In this document: positions 24,229 through 32,979 of the stretch, in pieces | How positions within the stretch are numbered: position 1 is the first letter of the stretch | Layout: each line of letters opens with the position of its first letter | Assembly: GCF_008365375.1 (NCBI RefSeq) | Contig: NZ_QOKW01000013.1 | Location: forward strand, 62,001 to 126,000 | Source of the DNA: Roseomonas genomospecies 6 | Lineage (GTDB): Bacteria; Pseudomonadota; Alphaproteobacteria; Azospirillales; Azospirillaceae | Reading direction: 5' to 3' | DNA length: 64,000 nt | Program-made: the position numbers and the translations under genes | The notes under the pieces: generated by a model | The model's input: the letters and a program-made list of their open reading frames with translations, nothing else | Databases searched by the model: none | Told to the model about the DNA's origin: nothing

Positions 24229-27200
24229 TTAGCGCTTCAGTCCGAGGACTTCCTGAAGCATCTCGTCGGAGGTCGTGACGATCTTGGTGTTGGCGGAGTA
24301 GGTGCGCTGCGTGACGATCAGCTTGGTGAACTCGTCCGCGATGTCCACGTTGGACGATTCCACGCTGTTGGCGATCACCGCGCCGGCTCCGTTGGTGTCC
24401 GGATCGTTGAAGTTCGGACGCCCGCCGTCCTCCGTCTCGATGTAGACGCCGCCCGCCTCGCGCTGGAGCGCGTTGGGGTTGTTGAAGGTGACCACCGGGA
24501 TGCGCCCGATGACGCGGCTGCGGCCGTTGTCGTAGTTCACGATCACGTCGCCGTTGTCGCCGTAGACCACCTCCTTGAACTGACCGCGTGAGGCGCCGTC
24601 CTGGACGAGCTGGGTGACGTTGATCTCTGAGCCGGCATACTGGGTCACGCCGCCCGACTTGCCGATCTGGCCGACGTTGAGCGTGATCTGCTGCGGGCCG
24701 AAGCCATAGTCAACGGTGAAGGTGACGTTGGCGTCCGCCCCCACCGTCTGGTTGGCGGAGGTCACCGCCGTGCCGGTGCCGACCTTTGCCGTGCTGATGC
24801 TGGTGATGGTGCCGACATTCTCCGGTTCGGTGCCGAAGCTCAGTTGGATGTGGGCGGGCGTGGTGCCGGCGGTGGCGTAGGTTTCCAGCGCGAACTGATC
24901 GGCGGCGGTGCCGGTCTGGGTCTTGGCGACCACGTTCAGCACCGCGCCTTCGGCGCTGGCCGTCACCGGCAGCGAGGTGTTCTTGTTGATCATGTTCGCC
25001 AGGTTGGCCGCGATGGTCTCCATCGACGTCTCGGCGCCGGTGGTGCGGTAGGTCACGGGCGACCCGTTGATGGTCACCGTGTATTCCGCGTCCTTGTCGC
25101 CGGGCGAGCCGGTCAGCGTCACCGACTGCTTCTGGCGCACGCCCTCGACGTTGGCGACGCCGCCGGCGCCGATGTTCAGCGTGCCGGAGCTGCCGGTCGC
25201 GTTATCGATGTTCGCCGTCGCCTCGAACCGGCCGGTGGACGGGGTGTTGTGGGTGATGCTCAGGCGCCCGCCCGTCGCCGTGGCGGTGACGTTCAGGTTT
25301 TCGGAATTGATCTTGTTGGCCAGTTGCTGCAGCACGCCGGAAATGTCTTCGAGGCTGCTGTAGTTGGACTTGTCCACCTTCACCGAGATGGGCGTGCCGT
25401 CCACCGTCACCGTGTAGGTGTCGCCGATGTCGATCTGGGTCTGCGGGAACGAGAACTCCTGCCGCTGGCCGCGGGTTTCCGTCGGCTCGCTCTTGGTCGG
25501 GCCGGTCTTCTGGTTGTTGGAGGCGGCGCCCGACGTGTACTCCTGATTCACCTTGAAGGGCGTGCCGGGATTGCGGGCGGTCAGCTTCACTTCGGAGTTG
25601 ACGACCGTCGCGATCACCGGCGCCTGCGGCCGGGCGGAGTTGATCTTCGCCGCCAGCGCGTCGGCGATGCCGCCGTAGTCGCCCATGGTCAGCACGTTGT
25701 CCGCCGTCACCGACACGCTGTAGGGAACGTTGTCCACGCTGATGGTGTAGGTGTCGCCGACGCGGACGTTGTCCGTCCCCTCGATCTCCAGCTTGTTCCC
25801 GCTGATGCCCAGGGCGGTGTTCGCCACCGTGCCGTCGAGCTGCAGGGCGCCGGCCGGGGTGATGCTCGCGCCGACGGCCAGGCCGGCGCTGTTGATCTGG
25901 TCCCGGAGGTCCTTCAGGACCCCGTCCATGTCCTTCAGATTGTTGATGTTGTTGTACTTGACGGTGGTCGTGAAGGTCTGGTTCAGGACCGTGACCGAAT
26001 ATTGGTCGGGCACATGCAGGGTGGCCGCGCTGGGGAAGGTGACCAGGGTGCTTTCCATGACGCCGGGCGCAGGAAGCTGCAGGGTCGATATCGTGGCGGG
26101 GGTGTAGGTGGCCGGGCTCGTGGACTTGATGTCGTTCTTGCGGGAATCCGCGTTGACGACGCGATAGGACGAGCTGAAGGTGGGCACACCCGCGGTGCCG
26201 TCAAGAACGAGCTGGTTCGCGGCGCTGCCCGTGGCGGCACCGGTGGCCGCCGTGCCGATGGCCGCGGTGACGCCGATGGCCGGAAGCTTCGCGTTGATGA
26301 GGGCGCTCATGCGGGCCACGATGGCGTCGATGCCGGTGGGGGGCGCAAGGCTGTAGACGTTGCCGATGCTCATGTTGGTCACGCCCGTCGTGGGCGTGCC
26401 GGTGTCGTTGTTGGTGGTCACCCGCACCCGGAATTCCTGTCCGGCCACGGTGATCCGGAACTCGTCGCCGACGTCCACGGTGGCGTTGGAGAAGGTGAAG
26501 GTGCTCTGCTGGTGATTGCCGGGGGCCGCCGTGCCGGTCGGGTTGGTGGACGGGCCGCTGATCGTGCTGAGCTGCGGGCTGGCGTTGGTGAACAGGCCGC
26601 TGACCTGGACCGGCGCACCGTCCAGCGTCTCGACCAGGATCTTGCGCGCATCGCCCGGGTCGATCTTGGCCGAGTAGGGGGCGGGCGTCATGGCGTTGAT
26701 CTGGCCGGCCAGATCGTTCGCGATGTCGGCGAAGGACGTGAAGCTGGCGATGTCGCGTTGTTCGGGGAACAGCGGGTTCAGCGGAGGAATGACCAGCTCC
26801 ACGGACGCCACCACGGCACCGTTCACGGTCAGGCTGTATCTGTCGCCGACGCGCAGGTTATCCTGCGAGGAGCCGCTCGGATTCAGGGCGTCGCTCGGAT
26901 AGTAGTTGGTCCGGCCGCTGATGGTCACCGACGACTTCGGAATGGAGGTCGTGCCGTTCACCAGAACGTTGCTTTCCTGGGCCACCGGAGTGACGCCGGC
27001 CACCGCCCCGCCGGTCTTCATGTCGGCGGCGCCGCCGGCGAAGGTGCCGGCGACGGGCTGCATGGAGCTGCCCGGCGCGTCGATGCCCAGGCGCCAGTTG
27101 TTGGCGCCGTCCTGACGCCAGTTGAACTGGACGGTCCGCGCGTTGCCCTGCGTGTCGTAGACCTGGATGCTGGACGGCGGGATCGCCTCGCCGGGTTTCG

Positions 27201-27771
27201 GCGTGGCCGGCAGGTTGGCGCCCAGCGTGATGCTGTTGGTCGCCTGCGGCTTGTCGGTCATCGTGTTGACCTGGAGCGGCTGCACCACGTCCTTCGACAA
27301 CTGCCCGGTGGTGTCGTCCACGATCCAGCCGTTCAGCGCGAAGCCGGCGCTGTTCACCAGATAGCGGTTCTTGTCCAGTTCGAAGTCGCCGACGCGGGTG
27401 TAATAGACGTTGTCGGCGTTGAGCGTGCCGGTCTGGGTCTGCACCGTCTCGCCCTGCTGGCCGGGGCCGGTCAGGCCGCGGCTGAGCTTGGACACGCTGA
27501 AGAAGCCCTGGCCCTGGATGGCGGCGTTGGTCGGGCTCTGCACCTGGGTCAGGTTGCCCTGGATGTTGTTCATGAAGACGGGCGCCGCCGTGACGCCGCC
27601 CGGAGCGTGCAACCGCTCGTTGGATTGGAGAACCAGCGTCTCGAAGGCCGTGTTGACCCGCTTGTAGCCGACCGTCGAGGCGTTGGCGATGTTGTCAGAG
27701 ATGTGACCGAGGGCCTTCGACTGCGCGCTCAGGCCGAGGACGGCGGTGGTCATCGAACCGAAGATGCTCAT
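24229..27771 (-). CDS. flgE: Flagellar hook protein FlgE, giant form with about six repeated modules
   Basis: FlgE polymerises into the flagellar hook, the universal joint outside the cell. The N-terminus (MSIFGSMTTAVLGLSAQSKA, then DNIANASTVGYKRVNTAFET) and C-terminus (about 1105-1180: EAGGVYIETEDGGRPNF, VESSNVDIADEFTKLIVTQR) are standard hook D0/D1 segments. The total of 1180 residues compares with about 400 in E. coli. Residues about 300-965 carry six related modules, starting near 306, 432, 578, 664, 778 and 882. Each begins VGDxYxVTVxG and ends in a beta-strand after a helix with LaxxIN. ATG 27771 fits the family start. It is the first gene of flgE-flgK-flgL behind a sigma-54 promoter. 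Confidence 0.93.
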   Translation of the reverse strand: MSIFGSMTTAVLGLSAQSKALGHISDNIANASTVGYKRVNTAFETLVLQSNERLHAPGGVTAAPVFMNNIQGNLTQVQSPTNAAIQGQGFFSVSKLSRGLTGPGQQGETVQTQTGTLNADNVYYTRVGDFELDKNRYLVNSAGFALNGWIVDDTTGQLSKDVVQPLQVNTMTDKPQATNSITLGANLPATPKPGEAIPPSSIQVYDTQGNARTVQFNWRQDGANNWRLGIDAPGSSMQPVAGTFAGGAADMKTGGAVAGVTPVAQESNVLVNGTTSIPKSSVTISGRTNYYPSDALNPSGSSQDNLRVGDRYSLTVNGAVVASVELVIPPLNPLFPEQRDIASFTSFADIANDLAGQINAMTPAPYSAKIDPGDARKILVETLDGAPVQVSGLFTNASPQLSTISGPSTNPTGTAAPGNHQQSTFTFSNATVDVGDEFRITVAGQEFRVRVTTNNDTGTPTTGVTNMSIGNVYSLAPPTGIDAIVARMSALINAKLPAIGVTAAIGTAATGAATGSAANQLVLDGTAGVPTFSSSYRVVNADSRKNDIKSTSPATYTPATISTLQLPAPGVMESTLVTFPSAATLHVPDQYSVTVLNQTFTTTVKYNNINNLKDMDGVLKDLRDQINSAGLAVGASITPAGALQLDGTVANTALGISGNKLEIEGTDNVRVGDTYTISVDNVPYSVSVTADNVLTMGDYGGIADALAAKINSARPQAPVIATVVNSEVKLTARNPGTPFKVNQEYTSGAASNNQKTGPTKSEPTETRGQRQEFSFPQTQIDIGDTYTVTVDGTPISVKVDKSNYSSLEDISGVLQQLANKINSENLNVTATATGGRLSITHNTPSTGRFEATANIDNATGSSGTLNIGAGGVANVEGVRQKQSVTLTGSPGDKDAEYTVTINGSPVTYRTTGAETSMETIAANLANMINKNTSLPVTASAEGAVLNVVAKTQTGTAADQFALETYATAGTTPAHIQLSFGTEPENVGTITSISTAKVGTGTAVTSANQTVGADANVTFTVDYGFGPQQITLNVGQIGKSGGVTQYAGSEINVTQLVQDGASRGQFKEVVYGDNGDVIVNYDNGRSRVIGRIPVVTFNNPNALQREAGGVYIETEDGGRPNFNDPDTNGAGAVIANSVESSNVDIADEFTKLIVTQRTYSANTKIVTTSDEMLQEVLGLKR

Positions 27772-27820
27772 GGCCAGGGATCTCCACACGGAAGGGGCAT
27801 TGATCGTTGCCATTGGGATA

Positions 27821-27837
27821 AGCAAGGACGATGCCAA
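27821..27837 (-). promoter_or_regulatory. Sigma-54 (-24/-12) promoter of flgE
   Basis: The minus strand reads TTGGCATCGTCCTTGCT. GG and GC are separated by the required 10 bases, and both the TGGCA and TTGCT boxes match the sigma-54 consensus. Predicted transcription begins about 40 bases before the flgE ATG, leaving room for a ribosome-binding site. FlbD, encoded about 12 kb away, is the likely activator. Confidence 0.8.
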
Positions 27838-28098
27838 CTGCCTGGGCAGGGCCAACGCGCTGATTTCCATGGGAAAGGCTTCGGGCGGACCGGGGCGGCC
27901 CCCTTTTTGCCGCTCGCTGGGAAAAATTGGCCTAGCGCCCCGCGCGGGGGGAGGGAAGAAAGCTCCCGTCCCTCCGGTATGCACCCGGTATGACCTAAGG
28001 ACAGGGCTTGGCCGGGCGGGGGCTGCGGTAGAACAAGGGGACGAAAACGGGAATGCGCACCGGCGGCGAGGCCACCGGGGGAGGACGCCTTGGAGCGC
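27838..28098. other. Spacer upstream of flgE
   Basis: About 260 bases lie between the flgE promoter and a small plus-strand gene. They should contain the activator-binding site for the sigma-54 promoter, since FlbD-type sites usually lie about 100 bases away, but no site was recognised with confidence. A GC-rich run at 27935-27955 (CCCCGCGCGGGG) is palindromic. No gene is supported. Confidence 0.5.
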
Positions 28099-28308
28099 AT
28101 GGAGCAACTTCTGGTGCCGTTGCTGGGGGCCGCCCTGTTGGGGCACGCGCTGGGCGGCATGCCGCTCCGCTTCGACCCGCCGGACCCGCGGCCCTTCGAC
28201 GTGGCCGCCTTCAACGCCACCCTGCCGACGGCGGAGCTTCCCGCGCTGCCGGCGGGGCGGGGCCCGGCCTGGGGCGATCCCTACGACTGCTTCTGCGGCG
28301 CCAATTGA
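28099..28308 (+). CDS. Small hypothetical protein, probably exported
   Basis: A 69-residue frame starting MEQLLVPLLGAALLGHALGG, a hydrophobic N-terminus that could be a signal or anchor. A proline-rich body follows (RFDPPDPRPFDVAAFNATLP) with a C-terminus holding two cysteines (DPYDCFCGAN). Third positions are strongly GC, as in real genes here. Its last 28 bases overlap the end of the convergent TPR-transferase gene. No family is recognised. TTG 28090 is an alternative start. Confidence 0.4.
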   Translation: MEQLLVPLLGAALLGHALGGMPLRFDPPDPRPFDVAAFNATLPTAELPALPAGRGPAWGDPYDCFCGAN

Positions 28309-29744
28309 GCCGATCGATCGGCGGCGAACCGCTTCAGCGCCGTGGCGACGGCGTACAGGACGCTGTCCCAGTCGCCGGGGCGGGGCTGGCGGAACAGGCG
28401 AAGCGACGGGTACCAGGGGCTGTCGGCGCGGTCGAGCAGCCAGCGCCAGTCCGGCGCGTAGGGCAGCAGCAGCCAGGCGGGAACGCCGAGCGCGCCGGCC
28501 AGATGGATCGTCGCCGTGTCCACTGCGATGACGAGGTCCAGGTTCGCCAGGATGGCCGCGCTGTCGGCGAAATCGCGGATGCCCACGGTCAGGTCGGGCA
28601 GGGCGGCGGGCAGTGTCGTGTGTGCGTCGCCGGTCTGTAGGCTGAACAGGCGCAGGCCAGGAAGCGCGAGGAGCGGGGCCAGCCGGTCCACGGGAATGGA
28701 GCGGTTGCGGTCGTTGCGGTGCTTCGGGTTGCCCGCCCAGACGAGGCCGACGCGCGGCCCGCCGCTCATTCCCGTTTCAACATCGGCGATGCGGCGGCCC
28801 CAGCGTGCCGTCTCGTCGGGTTCGGCGGAGAGGTAGGAGGGCGGGGCGGGGATGCTCGCCAGATCGGTGCCGAAGGCGCGCGGCAGGCTCATCAACGGGC
28901 AATGGACGTCGTGCGGCGCCGGGGCCGGGCCGCGCACCAGCACCTGGATGTCCGGCCCCAGCGAGCGCAGCAGGCGGTGTTGCAGCGGGTGCACGTCCAG
29001 GATCACGCGCCCACCGGCGCGGGCCACCAGCGGGGCGTAGCGGGCGAACTGGATGGTGTCGCCGAATCCCTGCTCGGCGTGCAGAAGGATGCGCCGCCCC
29101 TCCAGCGGCTCTCCGGTCCAGGGCGGGGCGGGCAGACGGCGCGGGCGCCACTCGAACGCCTCCCATCCGCTCCGCAGGTCGCCCCGCACCAGCCGGCTGA
29201 CGGCGCGCGCCAGATGCGCCTCCGCATGGTCGGGCCGGGCGTCCAGAAGGGCGTCCAGACAGGCGTCGGACTCCGCGAAGCGCCGCGCGTCGCGCAGCAC
29301 CACGCCCCGGTTGAGCAGCGTGTCCGGATGGCCGGGCCGCAGCCTCGCCGCGCGCTCAAGCCAGTCCAGCGCGGAGGGGTAGTCGGCCAGCGTGTGGCGC
29401 GCCGCGCCCAGGTTCGTCAGCGCGTCCGGCAGCGCCGGGTCCAGGGCCAGGGCGCGAACCAGGGCGGCGTCCGCCCGCTCCGCCTCGCCCTGGGCGCGCA
29501 GGGCTCCGCCGAGATTGGCCCAGGGCTGCGCCGCGTCGGGACGGAGCCGCAGCGACCGGACGATCAGCAGCGACGCCGCCGCATGGGCGCCGCGTTGCGC
29601 CTCCGCCACGCCGAGCAGATGCAGGGCGTCGGGCTGCGCCGGCTCCACGGCCAGCACGAGCCGGTAATCGTGCTCCGCCTCGGCGAGGCGCCCGGCCATG
29701 TGGTGGTTGACGGCGGCGTCGAGAACGTCCAGGAGTGTCGCCAT
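28281..29744 (-). CDS. TPR-glycosyltransferase (GT9/GT41-like C-terminus)
   Basis: A 487-residue protein. Five or so tetratricopeptide repeats cover residues 1-195 (HMAGRLAEAEHDYRLVLAVE, DALTNLGAARHTLADYPSAL, AARLRPGHPDTLLNRGVVLR). The C-terminal transferase domain begins at RRILLHAEQGFGDTIQFARY. It contains PRVGLVWAGNPKHRNDRNRS and the nucleotide-sugar motif VIAVDTATIHLAGALGVPAW. This architecture is common beside flagellar and surface-glycan loci in Azospirillum-like bacteria. Its place between the hook operon and ctrA makes flagellin or hook glycosylation a reasonable guess, but acceptor and sugar are not shown by the sequence. Confidence 0.85.
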   Translation of the reverse strand: MATLLDVLDAAVNHHMAGRLAEAEHDYRLVLAVEPAQPDALHLLGVAEAQRGAHAAASLLIVRSLRLRPDAAQPWANLGGALRAQGEAERADAALVRALALDPALPDALTNLGAARHTLADYPSALDWLERAARLRPGHPDTLLNRGVVLRDARRFAESDACLDALLDARPDHAEAHLARAVSRLVRGDLRSGWEAFEWRPRRLPAPPWTGEPLEGRRILLHAEQGFGDTIQFARYAPLVARAGGRVILDVHPLQHRLLRSLGPDIQVLVRGPAPAPHDVHCPLMSLPRAFGTDLASIPAPPSYLSAEPDETARWGRRIADVETGMSGGPRVGLVWAGNPKHRNDRNRSIPVDRLAPLLALPGLRLFSLQTGDAHTTLPAALPDLTVGIRDFADSAAILANLDLVIAVDTATIHLAGALGVPAWLLLPYAPDWRWLLDRADSPWYPSLRLFRQPRPGDWDSVLYAVATALKRFAADRSAQLAPQKQS

Positions 29745-29808
29745 GCCCGTTGTCTACACCGGGGCCTTGTCGAAGGCGAGCCCCCAGGATCAGTGATCGA
29801 GGATTTCC

Positions 29809-30141
29809 ATGGACGACCGGTTGCCGACGCATCTCTGGGTCATGGCGCACATCCGCGCCGCCGACGCGGAGGGCGTCACGATGATGGTGCTGCGCAAGGG
29901 CGATCCCAGCCGGGGCACGGTCATTCTGAAACTGAACCGGCTGGACCGGACCTTCGACGTGCTGGTGCAGGTGCGCGACGAGGAACGGCTGCGCTGGTCG
30001 CGCGGCACCGGCGCCGATCCGGTGGACGAGGCGACGGCGGACGCCTACATCGCCCGCCAGACCCGCTACGACCCCGATGTCTGGGTCATCGAGGTGGAAG
30101 ACCGCAAGGGCCGCCACTGGTTCGAAGGCGCGGTGATCTGA
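29809..30141 (+). CDS. DUF1491 family protein
   Basis: A 110-residue cytosolic protein. The pattern LPTHLWVMAHIRAADAEGVT, followed by LRKGDPSRGTVILKLNRL and ending YDPDVWVIEVEDRKGRHWFE, matches DUF1491, an alphaproteobacterial family with no known function. Length is normal. It converges on ctrA with 33 bases between the stops and no terminator. Confidence 0.85.
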   Translation: MDDRLPTHLWVMAHIRAADAEGVTMMVLRKGDPSRGTVILKLNRLDRTFDVLVQVRDEERLRWSRGTGADPVDEATADAYIARQTRYDPDVWVIEVEDRKGRHWFEGAVI

Positions 30142-30174
30142 AAGCCTGCCGCTTCCGGCACCGGCGAGCCGTCG

Positions 30175-30906
30175 TCAGCCCGCCGCCTGCTGGGCCTGAT
30201 GGGGGACGCGCGGGATCGGGGAGGCGTCCTCGTGCGGGTCGCGCAGCACATAGCCGCGGCCCCAGACCGTCTCGATGTAGTTGTCGCCCTGGGTCGCCGC
30301 GGCCAGCTTCTTGCGCAGCTTGCAGACGAAGACGTCGATGATCTTCAGTTCCGGCTCGTCCATGCCGCCGTAGAGATGGTTCAGGAACATCTCCTTGGTC
30401 AGGGTCGTGCCCTTGCGCAGCGACAGCAGCTCCAGGATGCCGTATTCCTTGCCGGTCAGGTGGAGCGGCTGGTTGTCCACCTCCACCGTGCGGGTGTCCA
30501 GGTTCACGGTCAGGCGGCCGGTGCGGATGATGCTGTCCGAATGGCCCTTGGACCGGCGGACGATGGCCTGGATGCGGGCGATCAGCTCGCGCTTGTCGAA
30601 GGGCTTGGTCAGATAGTCGTCGGCCCCGAAGCCCAGCCCCTTGATCTTGTGGTCCAGTTCCGACAGGCCCGACAGGATCAGGATCGGCGTGGTGACGCGG
30701 GCGGCGCGCAGGCGTCGCAGAACCTCGTACCCGTCGATGTCCGGCAGCATCAGATCGAGGATGATGATGTCGTAATCGTACAGCTTGCCGATTTCGAGCC
30801 CATCCTCACCGAGGTCGGTAGAATCGACGATGTAGCCTTCCGACTGGAGCATCAGCTCGATGCTCTTGGCCGTGGAGGAATCGTCTTCGACCAGCAGAAC
30901 CCTCAT
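30175..30906 (-). CDS. ctrA: Cell-cycle response regulator CtrA
   Basis: An OmpR-type DNA-binding response regulator that, in alphaproteobacteria, controls flagellar, chemotaxis and cell-cycle genes by binding TTAA-N7-TTAA. The 243-residue protein has a receiver domain with the acidic pair Asp8/Asp9, phosphoacceptor Asp51 ([15 protein letters not shown]) and Lys101 (YLTKPF). The winged-helix domain (about 125-225) contains [20 protein letters not shown] and [15 protein letters not shown], which are CtrA hallmarks. Outside Caulobacter-type orders CtrA is usually non-essential and mainly drives motility; here it sits among flagellar genes. The upstream spacer carries several TTAAC half-sites, which suggests autoregulation. 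Confidence 0.95.
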   Translation of the reverse strand: MRVLLVEDDSSTAKSIELMLQSEGYIVDSTDLGEDGLEIGKLYDYDIIILDLMLPDIDGYEVLRRLRAARVTTPILILSGLSELDHKIKGLGFGADDYLTKPFDKRELIARIQAIVRRSKGHSDSIIRTGRLTVNLDTRTVEVDNQPLHLTGKEYGILELLSLRKGTTLTKEMFLNHLYGGMDEPELKIIDVFVCKLRKKLAAATQGDNYIETVWGRGYVLRDPHEDASPIPRVPHQAQQAAG

Positions 30907-30985
30907 GGCGATATCCCGACGTTAGATGGCGCGTTTCTGGCTTCCGAAGCGGCGTTGCTTGTCCGCAGTCTCTCAACGGATTCCC

Positions 30986-31068
30986 TTAACAGATCCGTTC
31001 GACTGTTTACACAGGTTAACAGACGATTCAGCTTAACGCCAGAGGCATGGCACTTCATTTAACGTTAA
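30986..31068. promoter_or_regulatory. Cluster of CtrA-like TTAAC half-sites between ctrA and fliI
   Basis: TTAAC occurs at 30986-30990, 31016-31020, 31033-31037 and 31059-31063. The last is followed by GTTAA (31064-31068), making the palindrome TTAACGTTAA. One near-full CtrA box, TTAA-N7-TTCA, lies at 31016-31030. Such AT-rich words are rare in the surrounding DNA. The spacer feeds ctrA on one side and fliI on the other, so both may be controlled. Confidence 0.55.
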
Positions 31069-31189
31069 TAGTTTTGGACGAGCATGACGCGGGCGGCATG
31101 GCGGCGGAATCCGTGCCCATTGCAAATTGCGCCGCCGGCTCCCGGTTCACCCGACCCGTTCCCGCTCCCGTTCGCGAAACCGCAAGACC

Positions 31190-32536
31190 GTGCCCGCCGA
31201 CGTCGCCCGCATCCTTCAGGAAATCGATTCCGTCGCCGGCTCCAGCCGGTTCGGCCGGGTCACCGCCGTGCTCGGCCTGCTGGTCGAGGTTGGCGGGATC
31301 GAGAAGGAGCTGTCGGTGGGCGGGCGCTGCATCGTGGAATCCCGCGACGGGCGGCAGGTCCCCTGCGAGGTGGTCGGCTTCCGCCAGGGCCGCGCGCTGC
31401 TGATGCCCTTCGGCACCATCGACGGGGTGGGGCTGGGCTGCCGCGCGCTGGTGTCGGACAGCCAGCCCATGGTCTTCCCGACCGAAGCGTGGCTGGGCCG
31501 CGTCATCAACGCGCTGGGCGAGCCGGTGGACGGCAAGGGGCCGCTGCCCAAGGGCACCTACGGCGTTCCCATCCGCAACCACCCGCCGCCCGCCCATTCG
31601 CGCGCCCGCGTGGGGGAGAAGCTGGACCTGGGCATCCGCGCCATCAACGCCTTCCTCACCTGCTGCCGCGGCCAGCGCATGGGCATCTTCGCCGGTTCCG
31701 GCGTCGGCAAGTCGTCGGTGATGTCGATGCTCGCCCGCTTCTCCGCCGCCGAGGTCGCGGTGATCGGGCTGATCGGCGAACGCGGGCGCGAGCTTCAGGA
31801 ATTCATCACCGAGGATCTGGGGGAGGAGGGCCTGTCGCGCAGCATCGTGGTCTGCGCCACCTCCGACGAGGCGCCGCTGATGCGCCGTCAGGCCGCCTAC
31901 ATGACGCTGGCCGTCGCGGAGGCTTTCCGCGACGCCGGCTGCAACGTGCTGTGCATGATGGACAGCGTGACCCGCTTCGCGATGGCCCAGCGCGAGATCG
32001 GCCTGTCGGCGGGCGAACCGCCGACCACCAAGGGCTATCCCCCCACCGTCTTCGCCGAACTGCCGCGCCTGCTGGAGCGCGCCGGGCCGGGCCTGAGCGG
32101 ATCGGGCTCGATCACCGGCCTGTTCACCGTGCTGGTGGAAGGCGACGACCACAACGAACCCATCGCCGACGCCGTGCGCGGCATCCTGGACGGCCACATC
32201 GTCCTGGAACGCCAGATCGGCGAGCGCGGGCGCTACCCGGCCATCAACATCCTGCGCAGCGTGTCGCGCACCATGCCCGGCTGCAACTCCCCCATGGAGA
32301 ACGAGCTGGTGAACCACGCGCGGCGGCTGATGTCGTCCTACGACAACATGGCGGAAATGATCCGCCTGGGCGCCTACCGCAAGGGCACCGACCCGCAGGT
32401 GGACGAGGCCATCCATTTCCAGCCGGCGCTGGAGGCGTTCCTGAAGCAGGGCAAGCGCGAGGCGACCGACCTCGACAACAGCTACGCCCAGCTCGCCGCC
32501 ATCTTCGGCATTGAACAGTGGCCGCCGCAAGAATGA
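31190..32536 (+). CDS. fliI: Flagellar export ATPase FliI
   Basis: The hexameric ATPase of the flagellar type III secretion system. From GTG 31190 the protein is 448 residues, the usual size. The N-terminal domain has [19 protein letters not shown]. Walker A is GSGVGKSS (about 169-176), followed by [16 protein letters not shown]. The Walker B region is [20 protein letters not shown], and [19 protein letters not shown] sequence follows ([20 protein letters not shown]). The open frame reaches a TTG at 31127, but the extra residues are basic and not conserved. It overlaps fliJ by four bases. Confidence 0.93.
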   Translation: MPADVARILQEIDSVAGSSRFGRVTAVLGLLVEVGGIEKELSVGGRCIVESRDGRQVPCEVVGFRQGRALLMPFGTIDGVGLGCRALVSDSQPMVFPTEAWLGRVINALGEPVDGKGPLPKGTYGVPIRNHPPPAHSRARVGEKLDLGIRAINAFLTCCRGQRMGIFAGSGVGKSSVMSMLARFSAAEVAVIGLIGERGRELQEFITEDLGEEGLSRSIVVCATSDEAPLMRRQAAYMTLAVAEAFRDAGCNVLCMMDSVTRFAMAQREIGLSAGEPPTTKGYPPTVFAELPRLLERAGPGLSGSGSITGLFTVLVEGDDHNEPIADAVRGILDGHIVLERQIGERGRYPAINILRSVSRTMPGCNSPMENELVNHARRLMSSYDNMAEMIRLGAYRKGTDPQVDEAIHFQPALEAFLKQGKREATDLDNSYAQLAAIFGIEQWPPQE

Positions 32537-32970
32537 GCAGTCTGAAGACCATCATCCGCCTCCAGAAATGGAAGCTCGACGAGAAGCGCCGGGCGCTGGC
32601 GGAATTGCAGAACCTCGCCGACCGCCTCCAGGCCGAGATCGACCGGCTGAAGGAGGAGGTCGCGGCGGAGCGGGAAACCGCCCGCGGCAACGTCGAATAC
32701 TCCTTCACCTACAGCAACTACATCCAGGCGGCGATGGAGCGCGGCAAGCGCCTGACCCAGTCCATGGGGCAGGTGGAAGGCCAGATCGCCGTCGCCACTG
32801 ACGAGATGGCCGAGGCCTTTCAGGAGCTGAAGCGCTATGAGCTGGCCGAGGAGGAACGGCTGAAGCGCGAGAAGGACAAGCTGAAGCGCAAGGAAGCCAA
32901 CATGCTGGACGAGACCGCGCTCGTCGGTTTCCGCCGCCGCCAGCAGGAAGAGAACGGCGTCGAGTCCTGA
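32533..32970 (+). CDS. fliJ: Flagellar export chaperone FliJ
   Basis: FliJ is a small coiled-coil stalk that links the FliI hexamer to the export gate FlhA. The 145-residue protein is almost wholly heptad-like helix: [40 protein letters not shown], then a long charged C-terminal helix [20 protein letters not shown]. Start ATG 32533 overlaps the fliI stop (ATGA), indicating translational coupling. Length agrees with the family (about 147). Confidence 0.88.
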   Translation: MSSLKTIIRLQKWKLDEKRRALAELQNLADRLQAEIDRLKEEVAAERETARGNVEYSFTYSNYIQAAMERGKRLTQSMGQVEGQIAVATDEMAEAFQELKRYELAEEERLKREKDKLKRKEANMLDETALVGFRRRQQEENGVES

Positions 32971-32979
32971 TTGCGCTCG

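Noticed and set aside
30961..31189. Sigma-54 promoter for fliI
   Set aside because: TGGCAC at 31048 lacks a -12 partner at the right spacing, and the other GG-N10-GC match has a GTGC box; CtrA control fits better.
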